Shown piece by piece: positions 23,725 through 32,045 of a DNA stretch of 52,910 nt. Under the pieces are notes generated by a model. It had not been told where the DNA came from, searched no databases, and saw only the letters and a program-made list of their open reading frames with translations. Origin of the DNA: Verrucomicrobiota bacterium. GTDB taxonomy: Bacteria > Verrucomicrobiota > Verrucomicrobiia > Verrucomicrobiales > DEV007. Position 1 is the stretch's first letter; the number at the start of each line of letters is the position of its first letter. The stretch is taken from contig DAOUQC010000027.1 of NCBI GenBank assembly GCA_030625775.1, positions 1-52,910 of the forward strand. Reading direction: 5' to 3'. The position numbers and the translations under genes were made by a program.

Positions 23725-23726
23725 TC
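23697..23726. repeat. solitary copy of the S23 insert B arm sequence
   Basis: CCTACAGCCTAAACTCCTACAGCCTTCTTC is closely related to the right arm of S23 insert B (12714-12736; CCTAAACACCTACAGCCTTCTTC). No complementary partner arm and no S23 gene were seen nearby. It touches the stop codon of the DUF1501 gene. Confidence 0.6.
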
Positions 23727-25149
23727 AAGCCATTGGTGCCAATTCCTTGATCGGCTTGCCAAAGGGCAGGATTTGTCTCGGCAGACCGCTTAAATCCTTG
23801 ATGTACTGGTTATAATCAATATCCAGATGCTGGTACACCGTCGCCCACAGGTCATTCGGCGTCATCACCCGCTCAACGGGGTGCTCCCCCTTGTCGTTGG
23901 TTGCACCGATCAACTGCCCCATCGGCATGTTGCCTCCCGACACCAATACGGACATCGCTTTCGGCCAGTGATCCCGTCCCGGCTGTACCACGCCCGTTTT
24001 GGTTCCACGCTGCGGATTGATTTTTGGTGTGTGGCCAAAATCACTGCCTACCACCAGCATCACTTTTTCATCCAAGCCTCGTTGATACAGATCATCGATC
24101 AAAGCGGACAAAGCCTGATCATAGACCGGCAGACGCCATTTCATATCCTCAAACACCGAGCAGTTCACCGCATGACAATCCCAGTTGCCTGCAGCGGTCT
24201 TGGGTATCGATTTGCCTACAAAAGGGCTCTGCCATACCATCGTCACAAAACGACTGCCTGCCTCGATCAAACGCCGTGCTAACAATCCCCGTTGACCATA
24301 GGCGCTGCGACCGTAACGATCACGCACACTGTCGGGCTCTTCATTCAAATCAAAAGCCCGACGCACTTCCTCACTCATCAGCATCTCCATCGCCTGGGCA
24401 TTGAAGGTATCCATTGCTTCCATCGAGCCGCTTTTATCGATGTCGCGTTTGAACTGATCCATGCCTTTCAGCATTGCAAGGCGATCATCCAGGCGACCTT
24501 CCATTTCAGGTTTAACTCCGATGTTATTCACCTTGAAAGTCGGGCTATTAGGATTTCCTGGAATCAGGAAGGGCGTATTTGCGGGTCCCAGATAAGCTGA
24601 ACCCAAGGCAAATGAATCCATATTATTGCCATCCTGTCCGGCCACTGAAATCGGCATCTCCAGATTGCCCTTGCTGCTACCAAGCATTTTTTTCACAATG
24701 CAGGGCACCGCTGGAGCATCGTTGATGGTACCGGTCGGAGTTTTTGGCGGACGACCTGTCATCATGCGTTTGTGCGCACCTCCATGATCGGCGAACTCAT
24801 GATGGATCGAGCGAATCACCGCAAACTTGTCAGCAATCTTCGCGTGCATCGGCAAATGTTCACAAACTTCGATCCCCGGCACGTTGGTTCGGATCGGCCG
24901 GAATTCACCGCGATACTCCGAAGGAGCTTCGGGTTTCATATCGTAAGTCTCCATGTGGGGCATTCCCCCCGGCAACCAGATAAAGATCACCGATTTGTCC
25001 TCCACTTTACCCCCGGAGGCTTGCGCCTGCGCTTTCATGCGCAGGAAATCGCTCATGCCCAGACCCAGCACACTCAGTCCGCCGACTTCCAGAAAACTAC
25101 GGCGTGGTATGGGACCGGAACAAGCCCCCTGCAAAAATGAAGGTTTCAT
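23725..25149 (-). CDS. DUF1501 family protein, Tat-exported
   Basis: This protein of about 474 residues has a twin-arginine signal (IPRRSFLEVGGLSVLGLG) and the DUF1501 features: KSVIFIWLPGGMPHMETYDMK, IRSIHHEFADHGGAHKRMMTG, and VGSDFGHTPKINPQRG, which resemble metal-binding sites of the alkaline-phosphatase/sulfatase superfamily. Its biochemical role is unknown; in PVC bacteria it normally pairs with DUF1549/DUF1553 or DUF1800 partners, but none is adjacent here. The ATG at 25149 (MKPSFLQ) is preferred over a start 69 bases upstream, because it positions the Tat motif. A damaged paralogue lies directly upstream. Confidence 0.85.
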   Translation of the reverse strand: MKPSFLQGACSGPIPRRSFLEVGGLSVLGLGMSDFLRMKAQAQASGGKVEDKSVIFIWLPGGMPHMETYDMKPEAPSEYRGEFRPIRTNVPGIEVCEHLPMHAKIADKFAVIRSIHHEFADHGGAHKRMMTGRPPKTPTGTINDAPAVPCIVKKMLGSSKGNLEMPISVAGQDGNNMDSFALGSAYLGPANTPFLIPGNPNSPTFKVNNIGVKPEMEGRLDDRLAMLKGMDQFKRDIDKSGSMEAMDTFNAQAMEMLMSEEVRRAFDLNEEPDSVRDRYGRSAYGQRGLLARRLIEAGSRFVTMVWQSPFVGKSIPKTAAGNWDCHAVNCSVFEDMKWRLPVYDQALSALIDDLYQRGLDEKVMLVVGSDFGHTPKINPQRGTKTGVVQPGRDHWPKAMSVLVSGGNMPMGQLIGATNDKGEHPVERVMTPNDLWATVYQHLDIDYNQYIKDLSGLPRQILPFGKPIKELAPMA

Positions 25150-25278
25150 ACCTTGTATTGACACGCACAATTGCGATTTGTTCAAGGAATTCCGCCTATT
25201 TCCCTCGTATGGGAACAAGCAGATTGGAAATCCGTTCTACAAAGGAAACTCCGATCGCAGCAAGGGCAGCCGACTTTT

Positions 25279-25640
25279 TTAGCTTGTCATCAGCTCGGGG
25301 ATAGGCTTGCCAAAGGGTAAAATCTGCCGTGGAAGCCCTGTTAGATCCTTGATATACTGATTATAGTCAATGCCCAGATGCTGGTACACCGACGCCCACA
25401 TGTCATTCGGGGTCATCACCCGCTCAACCGGATGCTCCCCTTTGGAATTGATGGCCCCGATCACTTGCCCCATCGGCATGCCTCCCCCCGAGACCAATAC
25501 TGACATCGCTTTTGGCCATTCCACGCTAATAGAGTTCCTCGATCAAAGCACTCAAGGCCTGGTCGTAATAAGGCAGCCTCCATTTCAAATCTTCAAAAAT
25601 ATGACAATTCACTGCATGGCAATCCCCCTCAAAATCGCCT
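25279..25640 (-). pseudogene. 3' remnant of a second DUF1501 gene with internal deletion
   Basis: Reading the minus strand from about 25640, the translation DCHAVNCHIFEDLKWRLPYY DQALSALIEELY matches the intact neighbour, then meets a TAG stop and shifts frame. Matching resumes with EWPKAMSVLVSGGGMPMGQV and continues to the C-terminal PFGKPIPELMTS. About 30 codons, including the conserved SDFGHTPKIN segment, are missing at the junction near 25525, and everything upstream of the DCHAVN region is gone. It is therefore not functional, though the last 81 codons remain open from a GTG. Confidence 0.85.
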
Positions 25641-25748
25641 TCTTTTTTCCGCTTTTCCCACTATTGCCTAAAAATCTAATTTATTTAAATATTATAGAAA
25701 TCTTAAATAGTTCTTGAATCTTGTCTCATTTTGGTGATTTATGCGGTA

Positions 25749-26408
25749 ATGAGATGCCCTCGTTGTTCCAAATCTGTCACCCACCGGTCTGACGAATGTC
25801 ATACCTGCGGATATTCCATCACCGACGCCCAAGCCGTTTTCGGCACCGCCATGGTCGAGATGGACCGCCTGCACGACGCCGCTCATTGTCTGCGCAAAGA
25901 AGAACGCAATGAATTACTGGACGTCATGGACCGGCTTAAGGACCGTTTCCCCCAGTTGTTTTTCTGCGCTTACCTTGGCACCCTGCCGGAAAATGTGAAA
26001 ATGAGCGAATTGGGTTTCTGGTTGCTCAACCACGCAGCCGTCAAAGGGGTCGACATTGCACGTCCCAACGAAAATGCCATCCTCCTGCTGCTCGACACCA
26101 ATACCGGTGAAGCGGGCATTTCACTCGGCTACTATGTAGAGAAATTTCTTGAAGAATCCACTGCAGCCCGCTGCCTGCAATCCGCTCGCTCTCACTTTAT
26201 ACGTGGTGAGAATGGCAAAGCTCTGGCCAAGGTAATGAAAAAACTGGGCCGCACCCTGAGCAAACGCTCGCGCGGGGTGCTCCGCATCCAACCTGAAACC
26301 CAGCAATCTGTCCTCAATCCATTTGGAGCCACCACTCTTCCCCTGCTGCGCAATGCCAAGGCAGGCTCTCCCCTTGTGGGCAAAAGAAGCGAACAGGCCT
26401 TGTCCTGA
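25749..26408 (+). CDS. zinc-ribbon protein with a TPM-phosphatase-like domain
   Basis: The 219-residue protein starts with a zinc ribbon (CPRCSK and CHTCGYS) and continues with a stretch resembling the TPM (TLP18.3/Psb32) domain: MDRLHDAAHCLRKEERNELLDVMDRL, then PQLFFCAYLGTLPEN and LGFWLLNHAAV. No transmembrane segment is evident. The next gene codes a membrane protein with a similar domain, so the two may work together. Function in bacteria is unknown. The ATG at 25749 is chosen over a TTG 18 bases upstream, as it places the first CxxC at the N-terminus. Confidence 0.6.
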   Translation: MRCPRCSKSVTHRSDECHTCGYSITDAQAVFGTAMVEMDRLHDAAHCLRKEERNELLDVMDRLKDRFPQLFFCAYLGTLPENVKMSELGFWLLNHAAVKGVDIARPNENAILLLLDTNTGEAGISLGYYVEKFLEESTAARCLQSARSHFIRGENGKALAKVMKKLGRTLSKRSRGVLRIQPETQQSVLNPFGATTLPLLRNAKAGSPLVGKRSEQALS

Positions 26409-26459
26409 ATTGTGCTCCATAATAAATTCTCCCTTTAAAGCTTTGCGAACTGTTTCTCC

Positions 26460-27635
26460 ATGAGTCGTTCTTCTGTATATTCCTATTGCCGGATCAGCCG
26501 CCCGGTCAAAAAAATCACAGTCTTCACCATTCTGGCTGCTCTCGTTATCCCGGGAGTTCTTTCTATCCAGGCTCAATCCGGGCTGCCCGCCTGGAACAAA
26601 CGGGATGCCGAACGTTTTGACGAACCCGGCTCAGTGATGCTGGGCAACGGGCTGTGGCCTCTCAACCCCGACGGCACATCAACCCGGCCTGAAAAGGATC
26701 CTGAACTCGAAGCCCTCAAGGAAAAAATCCGTGGAGGTGACCGCATCCTGGCATCCGATCACATCCGCCCCAGATTCCCCCTTTCGATCATCGAGCCCAA
26801 TGCCAGGGGGCGCTCACTTCGCCCTCCTCCCCTCAATGTCCGCCCAACCCCTTTATACCTGTCACAAACGGAAGCAATGCCTGCCGAACTCGTTTCGAAA
26901 TACTTCAGCAATGACAAACCGGATCAACACTTGATCGATCCCCAAAGCTTTCTCACTTCGCGGGACTCGGAAAAAATCAGACAAGTGCTTCAGGCTCATC
27001 AGGAAGAATCCCCATTGAATATTTATTTGATGGTGCTTGGCCCCTCCCAAGCCCTGCCAAATTCCGTGTCCCTGTCCAGTTTACATCATCGATGGTTTGG
27101 AGAAAAACCCGCCGCCCTGGTGGTTTACCACATGCAGGCACCAGAAAAAACCCGCTTTGAATTTGGTGATAAAATCCATGAATCCCTTCCCACCTCCTCC
27201 ATTGATCGAGTGACCTACAGCTGCATTCGCGAAGCAGAAACCACCGAAAACCCAGCTGAGCAGATCAAACGTCTCGCAACGGAAATGTCGATCCGCTTGT
27301 TCTGGATGACAAGTATCCTGGAAGGTAAGCACCCGGTCGGAGGCCCGCTTCTGACAGAAGAAAGTAAGTCGAATCCAAGTCCAGGCATCACCGCTCATAT
27401 CAAATCATTTTTTACTGGAATCTGGCCTGTGGTGAAAAAAATAATCGCTGGACTCGCCGCTCTCATCCTTGCCGCTCTAGCTGCTTATGCTGCCTGGGTC
27501 TGGCGCCGTGACGCCATCACTGGACGCCCCATTCGATTCCCCGAACGCGATCTCCCCATGCGTCTTGGCGGCTCTCATGCAGGAGGCACATACATTGGCA
27601 TGACTTTCTCCCCTGTCAGTGAAAAGGACGACTAA
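26460..27635 (+). CDS. exported, membrane-anchored TPM-domain-like protein
   Basis: This 391-residue protein has an N-terminal signal or anchor (ITVFTILAALVIPGVLSIQAQ), a proline-rich region, a TPM-like core (FLTSRDSEKIRQVLQAHQEE, LNIYLMVLGPSQALPN, AALVVYHMQAPEKTRFEFG) and a C-terminal transmembrane segment (IIAGLAALILAALAAYAAWV, about 324-346) followed by a basic cytosolic tail. The domain would lie in the periplasm. It follows the zinc-ribbon TPM-like gene by 51 bases. TPM proteins have been linked to photosystem repair in plants and to membrane protein quality control; the bacterial role is unclear. Confidence 0.6.
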   Translation: MSRSSVYSYCRISRPVKKITVFTILAALVIPGVLSIQAQSGLPAWNKRDAERFDEPGSVMLGNGLWPLNPDGTSTRPEKDPELEALKEKIRGGDRILASDHIRPRFPLSIIEPNARGRSLRPPPLNVRPTPLYLSQTEAMPAELVSKYFSNDKPDQHLIDPQSFLTSRDSEKIRQVLQAHQEESPLNIYLMVLGPSQALPNSVSLSSLHHRWFGEKPAALVVYHMQAPEKTRFEFGDKIHESLPTSSIDRVTYSCIREAETTENPAEQIKRLATEMSIRLFWMTSILEGKHPVGGPLLTEESKSNPSPGITAHIKSFFTGIWPVVKKIIAGLAALILAALAAYAAWVWRRDAITGRPIRFPERDLPMRLGGSHAGGTYIGMTFSPVSEKDD

Positions 27636-27825
27636 CACGCTCGTCCGGCAAAGGGATAAGCACAGGCGAAGCAGACGGCGGCCCAGCCAGCTGCCAGCCC
27701 CCACCGGGATCGATGCATTCACACACAAATTTCTTGCGCCGCCGCCTTCTCCGGCTTTGAATGCTTCCCTGCGGCCAGTCGATTGACGACCGCTTTTCAT
27801 CAATTCTTTCAAACACCCTGAAATC

Positions 27826-28857
27826 ATGGCTTACAAAGTTGGAGTAATCGGATACGGCTGGGCAGCTGCTGCCCACATCGACGCAATCAATGGCACCGAA
27901 CAAGGCTCGGTGGCGGCAGTTTATTCATCACGTGAACTGGACAGCAAGGAAGTATCTGCCAAATTCGGCAGTGACATCACTACCTACCAAGATGTCAACG
28001 AGCTCATCAACTCGCCCGATATTGATACGGTTTCGATCACCAGCTACCCTAATCAGCACCGTGAACAAGCTGTTGCCGCAGCTGAAGCCGGCAAGAACAT
28101 CATTCTGGAAAAACCCATAGCGCTCAGTTGGGACGACTGCAAAGCAATCCGCGATGCCATTGAAGCGAACAAGGTAAAAGCCTGTGTCTGTTTCGAACTG
28201 CGTTATGTCAGCCAGTTCCAAACTATAAAGTCTCTCATCGAGGGGGAATTCCTAGGTGATATCCACTACGGCGAAGTTGATTATTACCACGGTATCGGCC
28301 CCTGGTATGGTCAGTACCGCTGGAACACCACCAAAGAAAACGGCGGCTCGAGCCTATTGTCGGCTGGCTGTCATGCACTCGACGGTCTACTGATGTGCAT
28401 GGGCAATGATGTGGACGAAGTTTCTTCCTACGCCACCACCTCAAAGCACGAGATCTTCGCCAAGTACGAATATCCCACAACCTCGACGTCGATCCTGAAA
28501 TTCACCAACGGCACGGTCGGCAAGGTCGCCTCGGTCATCGACTGCCTGCAACCCTATTACCTGCACGCTCACCTGGTTGGCAGCGAAGGCAGCATGCTGG
28601 ATGACAAACTCTATTCGACCAAACTCAATCTCCGCGACAAGCTGTGGACCAAGCTGCCGATGGCCATGGCCGATTCCGGCGATGTGGCAGACCACCCTTA
28701 CCAGGATCAATTTCAGGCTTTCTTCGATGCCACGGACAAAGGCGAGGATATGCCTCTGACCAGTTTCAACGAAGCTTTTAAATCTTTCCAGATCCTCTTT
28801 GCCTGCGATAAGTCGGTTGAAAAAGGTCGTCCGGTGAAGATTTCTGAAATCAACTAA
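27826..28857 (+). CDS. Gfo/Idh/MocA-family oxidoreductase
   Basis: The 343-residue enzyme has the N-terminal Rossmann motif GVIGYGWAAAAHIDAI, the catalytic Lys-Pro signature ILEKPIALS near residue 90, and SLLSAGCHALDGLLM in the C-terminal domain, where His and Asp form the family's active site. Such enzymes oxidise or reduce sugar or inositol hydroxyls with NAD(P), often giving 3-keto sugars. There is no Tat signal, so it is cytosolic. A PIG-L deacetylase begins 10 bases after its stop, implying a two-gene operon acting on an acetylated amino sugar or derivative. Substrate unknown. Confidence 0.88.
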   Translation: MAYKVGVIGYGWAAAAHIDAINGTEQGSVAAVYSSRELDSKEVSAKFGSDITTYQDVNELINSPDIDTVSITSYPNQHREQAVAAAEAGKNIILEKPIALSWDDCKAIRDAIEANKVKACVCFELRYVSQFQTIKSLIEGEFLGDIHYGEVDYYHGIGPWYGQYRWNTTKENGGSSLLSAGCHALDGLLMCMGNDVDEVSSYATTSKHEIFAKYEYPTTSTSILKFTNGTVGKVASVIDCLQPYYLHAHLVGSEGSMLDDKLYSTKLNLRDKLWTKLPMAMADSGDVADHPYQDQFQAFFDATDKGEDMPLTSFNEAFKSFQILFACDKSVEKGRPVKISEIN

Positions 28858-28867
28858 GCTCGATACC

Positions 28868-29641
28868 ATGGCCACCCGTTCCGCCATCGCCATCGCCGCC
28901 CACCCGGACGACATTGAGTTCGTCATGGGAGGGACGCTTATGCTGCTCAAGCAAGCTGGTTTCGAAATCCATTATATGAATGTTGCCAGCGGCAGTTGTG
29001 GCAGCACCACCATGGATACCAATCAAACCCGTATCGTCAGGGCGAGGGAAGGCCAGGCTGCCGCAAAAATTCTTGGCTCCACTTTTCACTCAAGCCTGTG
29101 TGACGATCTGGAGGTGGTTTACTCCGTCGAATTGTTACGCAAACTCGCCGCCGTGATCCGTGAAGTAAAACCTGAAATCGTCCTGACTCACTCACCGGAA
29201 GATTACATGGAAGACCACATGAACGTCTCTCGCCTGGCCGTAACCGCCGCCTTTTCCCGCGGCATGTCCAACTTCGCCACTGATCCTCCCTCCCCGGCAA
29301 TCGAAGGAGACGTGACCCTCTATCACGCCATGCCTCATGGACTCTGTGACGGCTTACGCCGTCCGGTGGAAGCTGACTGTTACATCGATACAAGTTCAGT
29401 GCATAGCACCAAGCGAGAAGCCCTCGCTGCCCACAAAAGCCAGAAAGAGTGGCTTGACGCCAGTCAGGGGATGGATTCCTACCTCATCACCATGGACGAC
29501 TTATCAAAACAAGTCGGCAAACATTCCGGAGCATTCGAACTCGCCGAAGGCTGGCGCCGTCATCTTCACTGGGGGCTCTCCTCCGCCGACAGTGACCCGC
29601 TCGCAGAGATTCTGAGCGATCATTATCTGGCAAACGGCTAG
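28868..29641 (+). CDS. PIG-L/LmbE-family deacetylase
   Basis: This 257-residue protein has the zinc motif AAHPDDIEFVMGGTL (residues 11-25) and the downstream HSPEDYMEDHMNVSR block, which supplies a third histidine ligand. Family members deacetylate GlcNAc-type substrates. It is the second PIG-L in the window; the two differ clearly and sit beside different partners (this one with a Gfo/Idh oxidoreductase, the other with NagB). The stop codon at 29641 is eight bases before the 81-base repeat element. Confidence 0.85.
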   Translation: MATRSAIAIAAHPDDIEFVMGGTLMLLKQAGFEIHYMNVASGSCGSTTMDTNQTRIVRAREGQAAAKILGSTFHSSLCDDLEVVYSVELLRKLAAVIREVKPEIVLTHSPEDYMEDHMNVSRLAVTAAFSRGMSNFATDPPSPAIEGDVTLYHAMPHGLCDGLRRPVEADCYIDTSSVHSTKREALAAHKSQKEWLDASQGMDSYLITMDDLSKQVGKHSGAFELAEGWRRHLHWGLSSADSDPLAEILSDHYLANG

Positions 29642-29648
29642 CTGATTA

Positions 29649-29729
29649 TGGAGTGCGCAGACATGTCTGCGCTTTGGCAGGAGCAGGCATGTCTGCCCGG
29701 GAAAAGCAGTGTCATGCCACCACACTCCA
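29649..29729. repeat. 81-base repeat element with inverted ends, copy 2
   Basis: Bounded by TGGAGTG and CACTCCA, like 17780-17862. It contains the perfect 18-base palindrome GCGCAGACATGTCTGCGC (29655-29672) and a second stem (GGCAG...CTGCC). Its right end overlaps the last codons of the L7/L12-like gene on the minus strand and supplies that gene's stop codon. Confidence 0.75.
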
Positions 29730-29975
29730 AACCGCTCCCGATAAAATCAGTGCGAATACCACCATCGACGCACAGCCACCTCCTGATTTCGCGATCTTGT
29801 CATATTTTTCCGGATCCTGTTCGATCAATTTTGGAATCAAAGCATCGATGAAATCCTTGGCATCCTTCAGTCCTTTACCAGTCGCCTCCCGGTAAACTTT
29901 GATCGCTTCAATTTTCTTGCCCTCCGCCAACAGGCCTGCAATTTCCTGTATCTGCTCGTCACTTGGTGTATCCAT
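29712..29975 (-). CDS. small membrane protein with ribosomal L7/L12 C-terminal-like domain
   Basis: The 87-residue protein contains KIEAIKVYREATGKGLKDAK, which closely follows the L7/L12 C-terminal pattern (IxxIKxxREITGLGLKEAK), then a hydrophobic C-terminal segment (SMVVFALILSGAVWSVVA) likely to be a tail anchor. It is far too short for bL12 and lacks the N-terminal dimerisation domain. Similar small proteins pairing this fold with a membrane helix exist in many bacteria and have no known role. The last six codons (WSVVA and stop) come from the repeat element 29649-29729. Confidence 0.65.
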   Translation of the reverse strand: MDTPSDEQIQEIAGLLAEGKKIEAIKVYREATGKGLKDAKDFIDALIPKLIEQDPEKYDKIAKSGGGCASMVVFALILSGAVWSVVA

Positions 29976-29983
29976 TCTATCTC

Positions 29984-30793
29984 CTACTTCTTAATTCCAA
30001 ACATCTCCTGCGCAAATTTTTTTCCCAGCTTTCGTTGTGAGGGTGAATCAAAATGCCATTTATCAAAACCTTTCAAACCATCCGTTTCCACACAGGCCGT
30101 GTGGGCGATCGTGCCAGTTTGTTTTATGATCATTTGATTGAACTCCGCACCCTCCTCTCCCCACTGGGCGATTTGCGAAAATACAAAAGGTAAATCGGGA
30201 TCACCCAAATCCGCCCTGAAGTTCCCTACCAAAATTTTGAGCTGCCCCGGATACATCGATACCCGGCTTGCGTTTGCCTCTCCCTGGTGCCAGCAAATCC
30301 CCTTCAAGTCTCCACCCGCTGTGATCGCCAGCTTCGTCACCCGAATCGCCTCCGCATAAAGCCTGGGTGCCTTAAGCCGGTCCTTCTCCCATTCCTCAAT
30401 ACTACTGCCGCCCTGTGCCGAGCAAATCACCCCAACCTGCACATCCGGAAACTTCTTGCGATAGGCTTTCACAAAACCCAGAGCCGGATTCAAGCGCGAA
30501 GGAATCGTCTTACGCAATTTTGAATACCGATTAAGCGGCGGCCGGGCCGCCTCCCACTGTCCCTTGTCATTGAACAACCACACCCCGTCGATTGGCCCCT
30601 TGTCCTGCTTTTCCAGTTGTGCCCGCCCCGCCATATTGGACTGCCCCACAAAAAGGAAGAGGTGGAAATTTTCCTTTTTCACTCCCGAAGGCAATGTCAC
30701 AGGATCAGCCGCCTGCACTCCATTGATTAAAAAAATGACTGCAGCCAGAACACAAAAACCCAAACGACAAAAACAAAGAGGTAAATATTTCAC
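29984..30793 (-). CDS. exported SASA/sialate O-acetylesterase-like carbohydrate esterase
   Basis: The SGNH-type motifs are FLFVGQSNMAGRA (block I with the nucleophile Ser) and CWHQGEANASR, typical of the SASA family (sialate O-acetylesterase and CE6 acetyl xylan esterases). It would remove acetyl esters from polysaccharides outside the cytoplasm. The GTG at 30793 is the likely start, since it begins a clear signal peptide (KYLPLCFCRLGFCVLAAVIF and the following INGVQAA); a longer frame to 30895 adds 34 residues with no resemblance. It lies eight bases before the L7/L12-like gene, which may be co-transcribed. Confidence 0.8.
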   Translation of the reverse strand: MKYLPLCFCRLGFCVLAAVIFLINGVQAADPVTLPSGVKKENFHLFLFVGQSNMAGRAQLEKQDKGPIDGVWLFNDKGQWEAARPPLNRYSKLRKTIPSRLNPALGFVKAYRKKFPDVQVGVICSAQGGSSIEEWEKDRLKAPRLYAEAIRVTKLAITAGGDLKGICWHQGEANASRVSMYPGQLKILVGNFRADLGDPDLPFVFSQIAQWGEEGAEFNQMIIKQTGTIAHTACVETDGLKGFDKWHFDSPSQRKLGKKFAQEMFGIKK

Positions 30794-31035
30794 AAGCTTA
30801 AATTCTATAATCCCCCGTGATGAGTCAAGAGTTTCCACCTGAAAAACCCACATTCCAGGAGATTTCCTCTTATCCCTCATCTGTAAAACCCGCACTTTCC
30901 ATGCTTCCCCCCACCCGCTTATCTTCCCTTTGCGATTTTATGTTTGGCGAGAACCTATCCCATCGCCGCCTCAGCATAATTATCAGAAAACTAAACGACT
31001 CTACCCACTTCTGACGCTTCATCCCCGCCTTCTCT

Positions 31036-31075
31036 TCATTCTTAATTTTCCATTGTCAATTATCCATTAATCTCC
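31036..31075. repeat. short-period degenerate intergenic repeat (CATT/CAATT words)
   Basis: TCATTCTTAATTTTCCATTG followed by TCAATTATCCATTAATCTCC: words such as TTAATTTTCCATT and TCAATTATCCATT recur at about 12-14 bases. It lies 14 bases before the ATG of the ABC ATPase gene. Nothing else was recognised in the 194-base spacer from 30896. Confidence 0.4.
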
Positions 31076-31089
31076 TAGCCTTCCCGCAC

Positions 31090-32019
31090 ATGATCAGCGT
31101 CCGCAATCTCACCAAACGTTACGCCGGCCACACTGCCGTCGACGACATCTCATTCGAGGTGGATCGTGGGGAGATCGTCGGCTTCCTTGGGCCCAACGGG
31201 GCTGGGAAAAGCACCACCATGCGCATCCTCACCTGTTTCCTGTCAGCCACCCGCGGCACCGCTTCAGTGGGTGGCTTCGATGTTTTCAAAGACTCGATCG
31301 AAGTGCGCAAACGCATCGGATACATGCCCGAAAACGTACCTCTCTACGATGACATGCGGGTAAAAGAATACCTGCATTTCCGGGCCCAACTCAAGGGGCT
31401 GCGGGGACGCTCCGCCCGGCACGCCACCGGGGAAGCCATGGATACCTGCAGTTTGCAGGAAGTGCGTCGCAAGATGATCGGCACTCTTTCCAAAGGTTAC
31501 CGTCAGCGGGTCGGTCTCGCCGATGCGCTGGTCAACAAACCCGACCTGTTGATCCTCGACGAACCCACCAACGGGCTCGACCCCAATCAAATCCGCCAGG
31601 TGCGTGAACTGATCAAACGTCTGGGCGAACGCCACACTATTCTTATCTCCACCCACATCCTCAGCGAAGTCGAAATGACCGCCACCCGGGTTATCATTAT
31701 CGACAAGGGGCAAATCAAAGCCTCTGACACCCCGCAGAATCTGATCCGCCGTTTGCACTCATCCGGCACCGTCCATCTCGAGGTAAAAGCAGCGCCCGGC
31801 CAGGTCATCGAAAAAATCGAAAGCTTGGCAGATGTCAAAACCGCCATCCACATAAGTAGCGCCCAGGACTGGGCCAGCATCGACATCCACCCCTGCTCAA
31901 ACGTCGACATACGCGAACAACTGTTCGCCTTGTCCCGCGAACAAAACTGGCCCTTGCGTGAACTTTATCGCGATACAGCTTCGTTGGAAGACGCCTTCGT
32001 CAATATCACCGGCTCTTAA
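31090..32019 (+). CDS. gldA: ABC transporter ATP-binding protein, GldA-like
   Basis: The 309-residue protein has Walker A GPNGAGKS (34-41), the signature LSKGYRQRVGLADAL (about 134-148), Walker B LLILDEPTNGLDP and the H-loop STHILSEVE. The C-terminal extension of about 90 residues is typical of ATPases exporting via ABC-2 permeases, including gliding-motility GldA. It is the first gene of a four-gene operon with permease, GldG-like and DUF4340 proteins. In Bacteroidota such proteins support gliding; in PVC bacteria the substrate and function are unknown. Confidence 0.9.
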   Translation: MISVRNLTKRYAGHTAVDDISFEVDRGEIVGFLGPNGAGKSTTMRILTCFLSATRGTASVGGFDVFKDSIEVRKRIGYMPENVPLYDDMRVKEYLHFRAQLKGLRGRSARHATGEAMDTCSLQEVRRKMIGTLSKGYRQRVGLADALVNKPDLLILDEPTNGLDPNQIRQVRELIKRLGERHTILISTHILSEVEMTATRVIIIDKGQIKASDTPQNLIRRLHSSGTVHLEVKAAPGQVIEKIESLADVKTAIHISSAQDWASIDIHPCSNVDIREQLFALSREQNWPLRELYRDTASLEDAFVNITGS

Positions 32020-32045
32020 CTTCTGAATTCTGACTCCTGAAAAAA

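Noticed and set aside
7484-28857. myo-Inositol catabolism (IolB-like cupin plus IolG-like oxidoreductase)
   Set aside because: The two genes are 20 kb apart and IolC, IolD, IolE and IolJ are missing; the enzymes with the cupin do not fit the inositol route.
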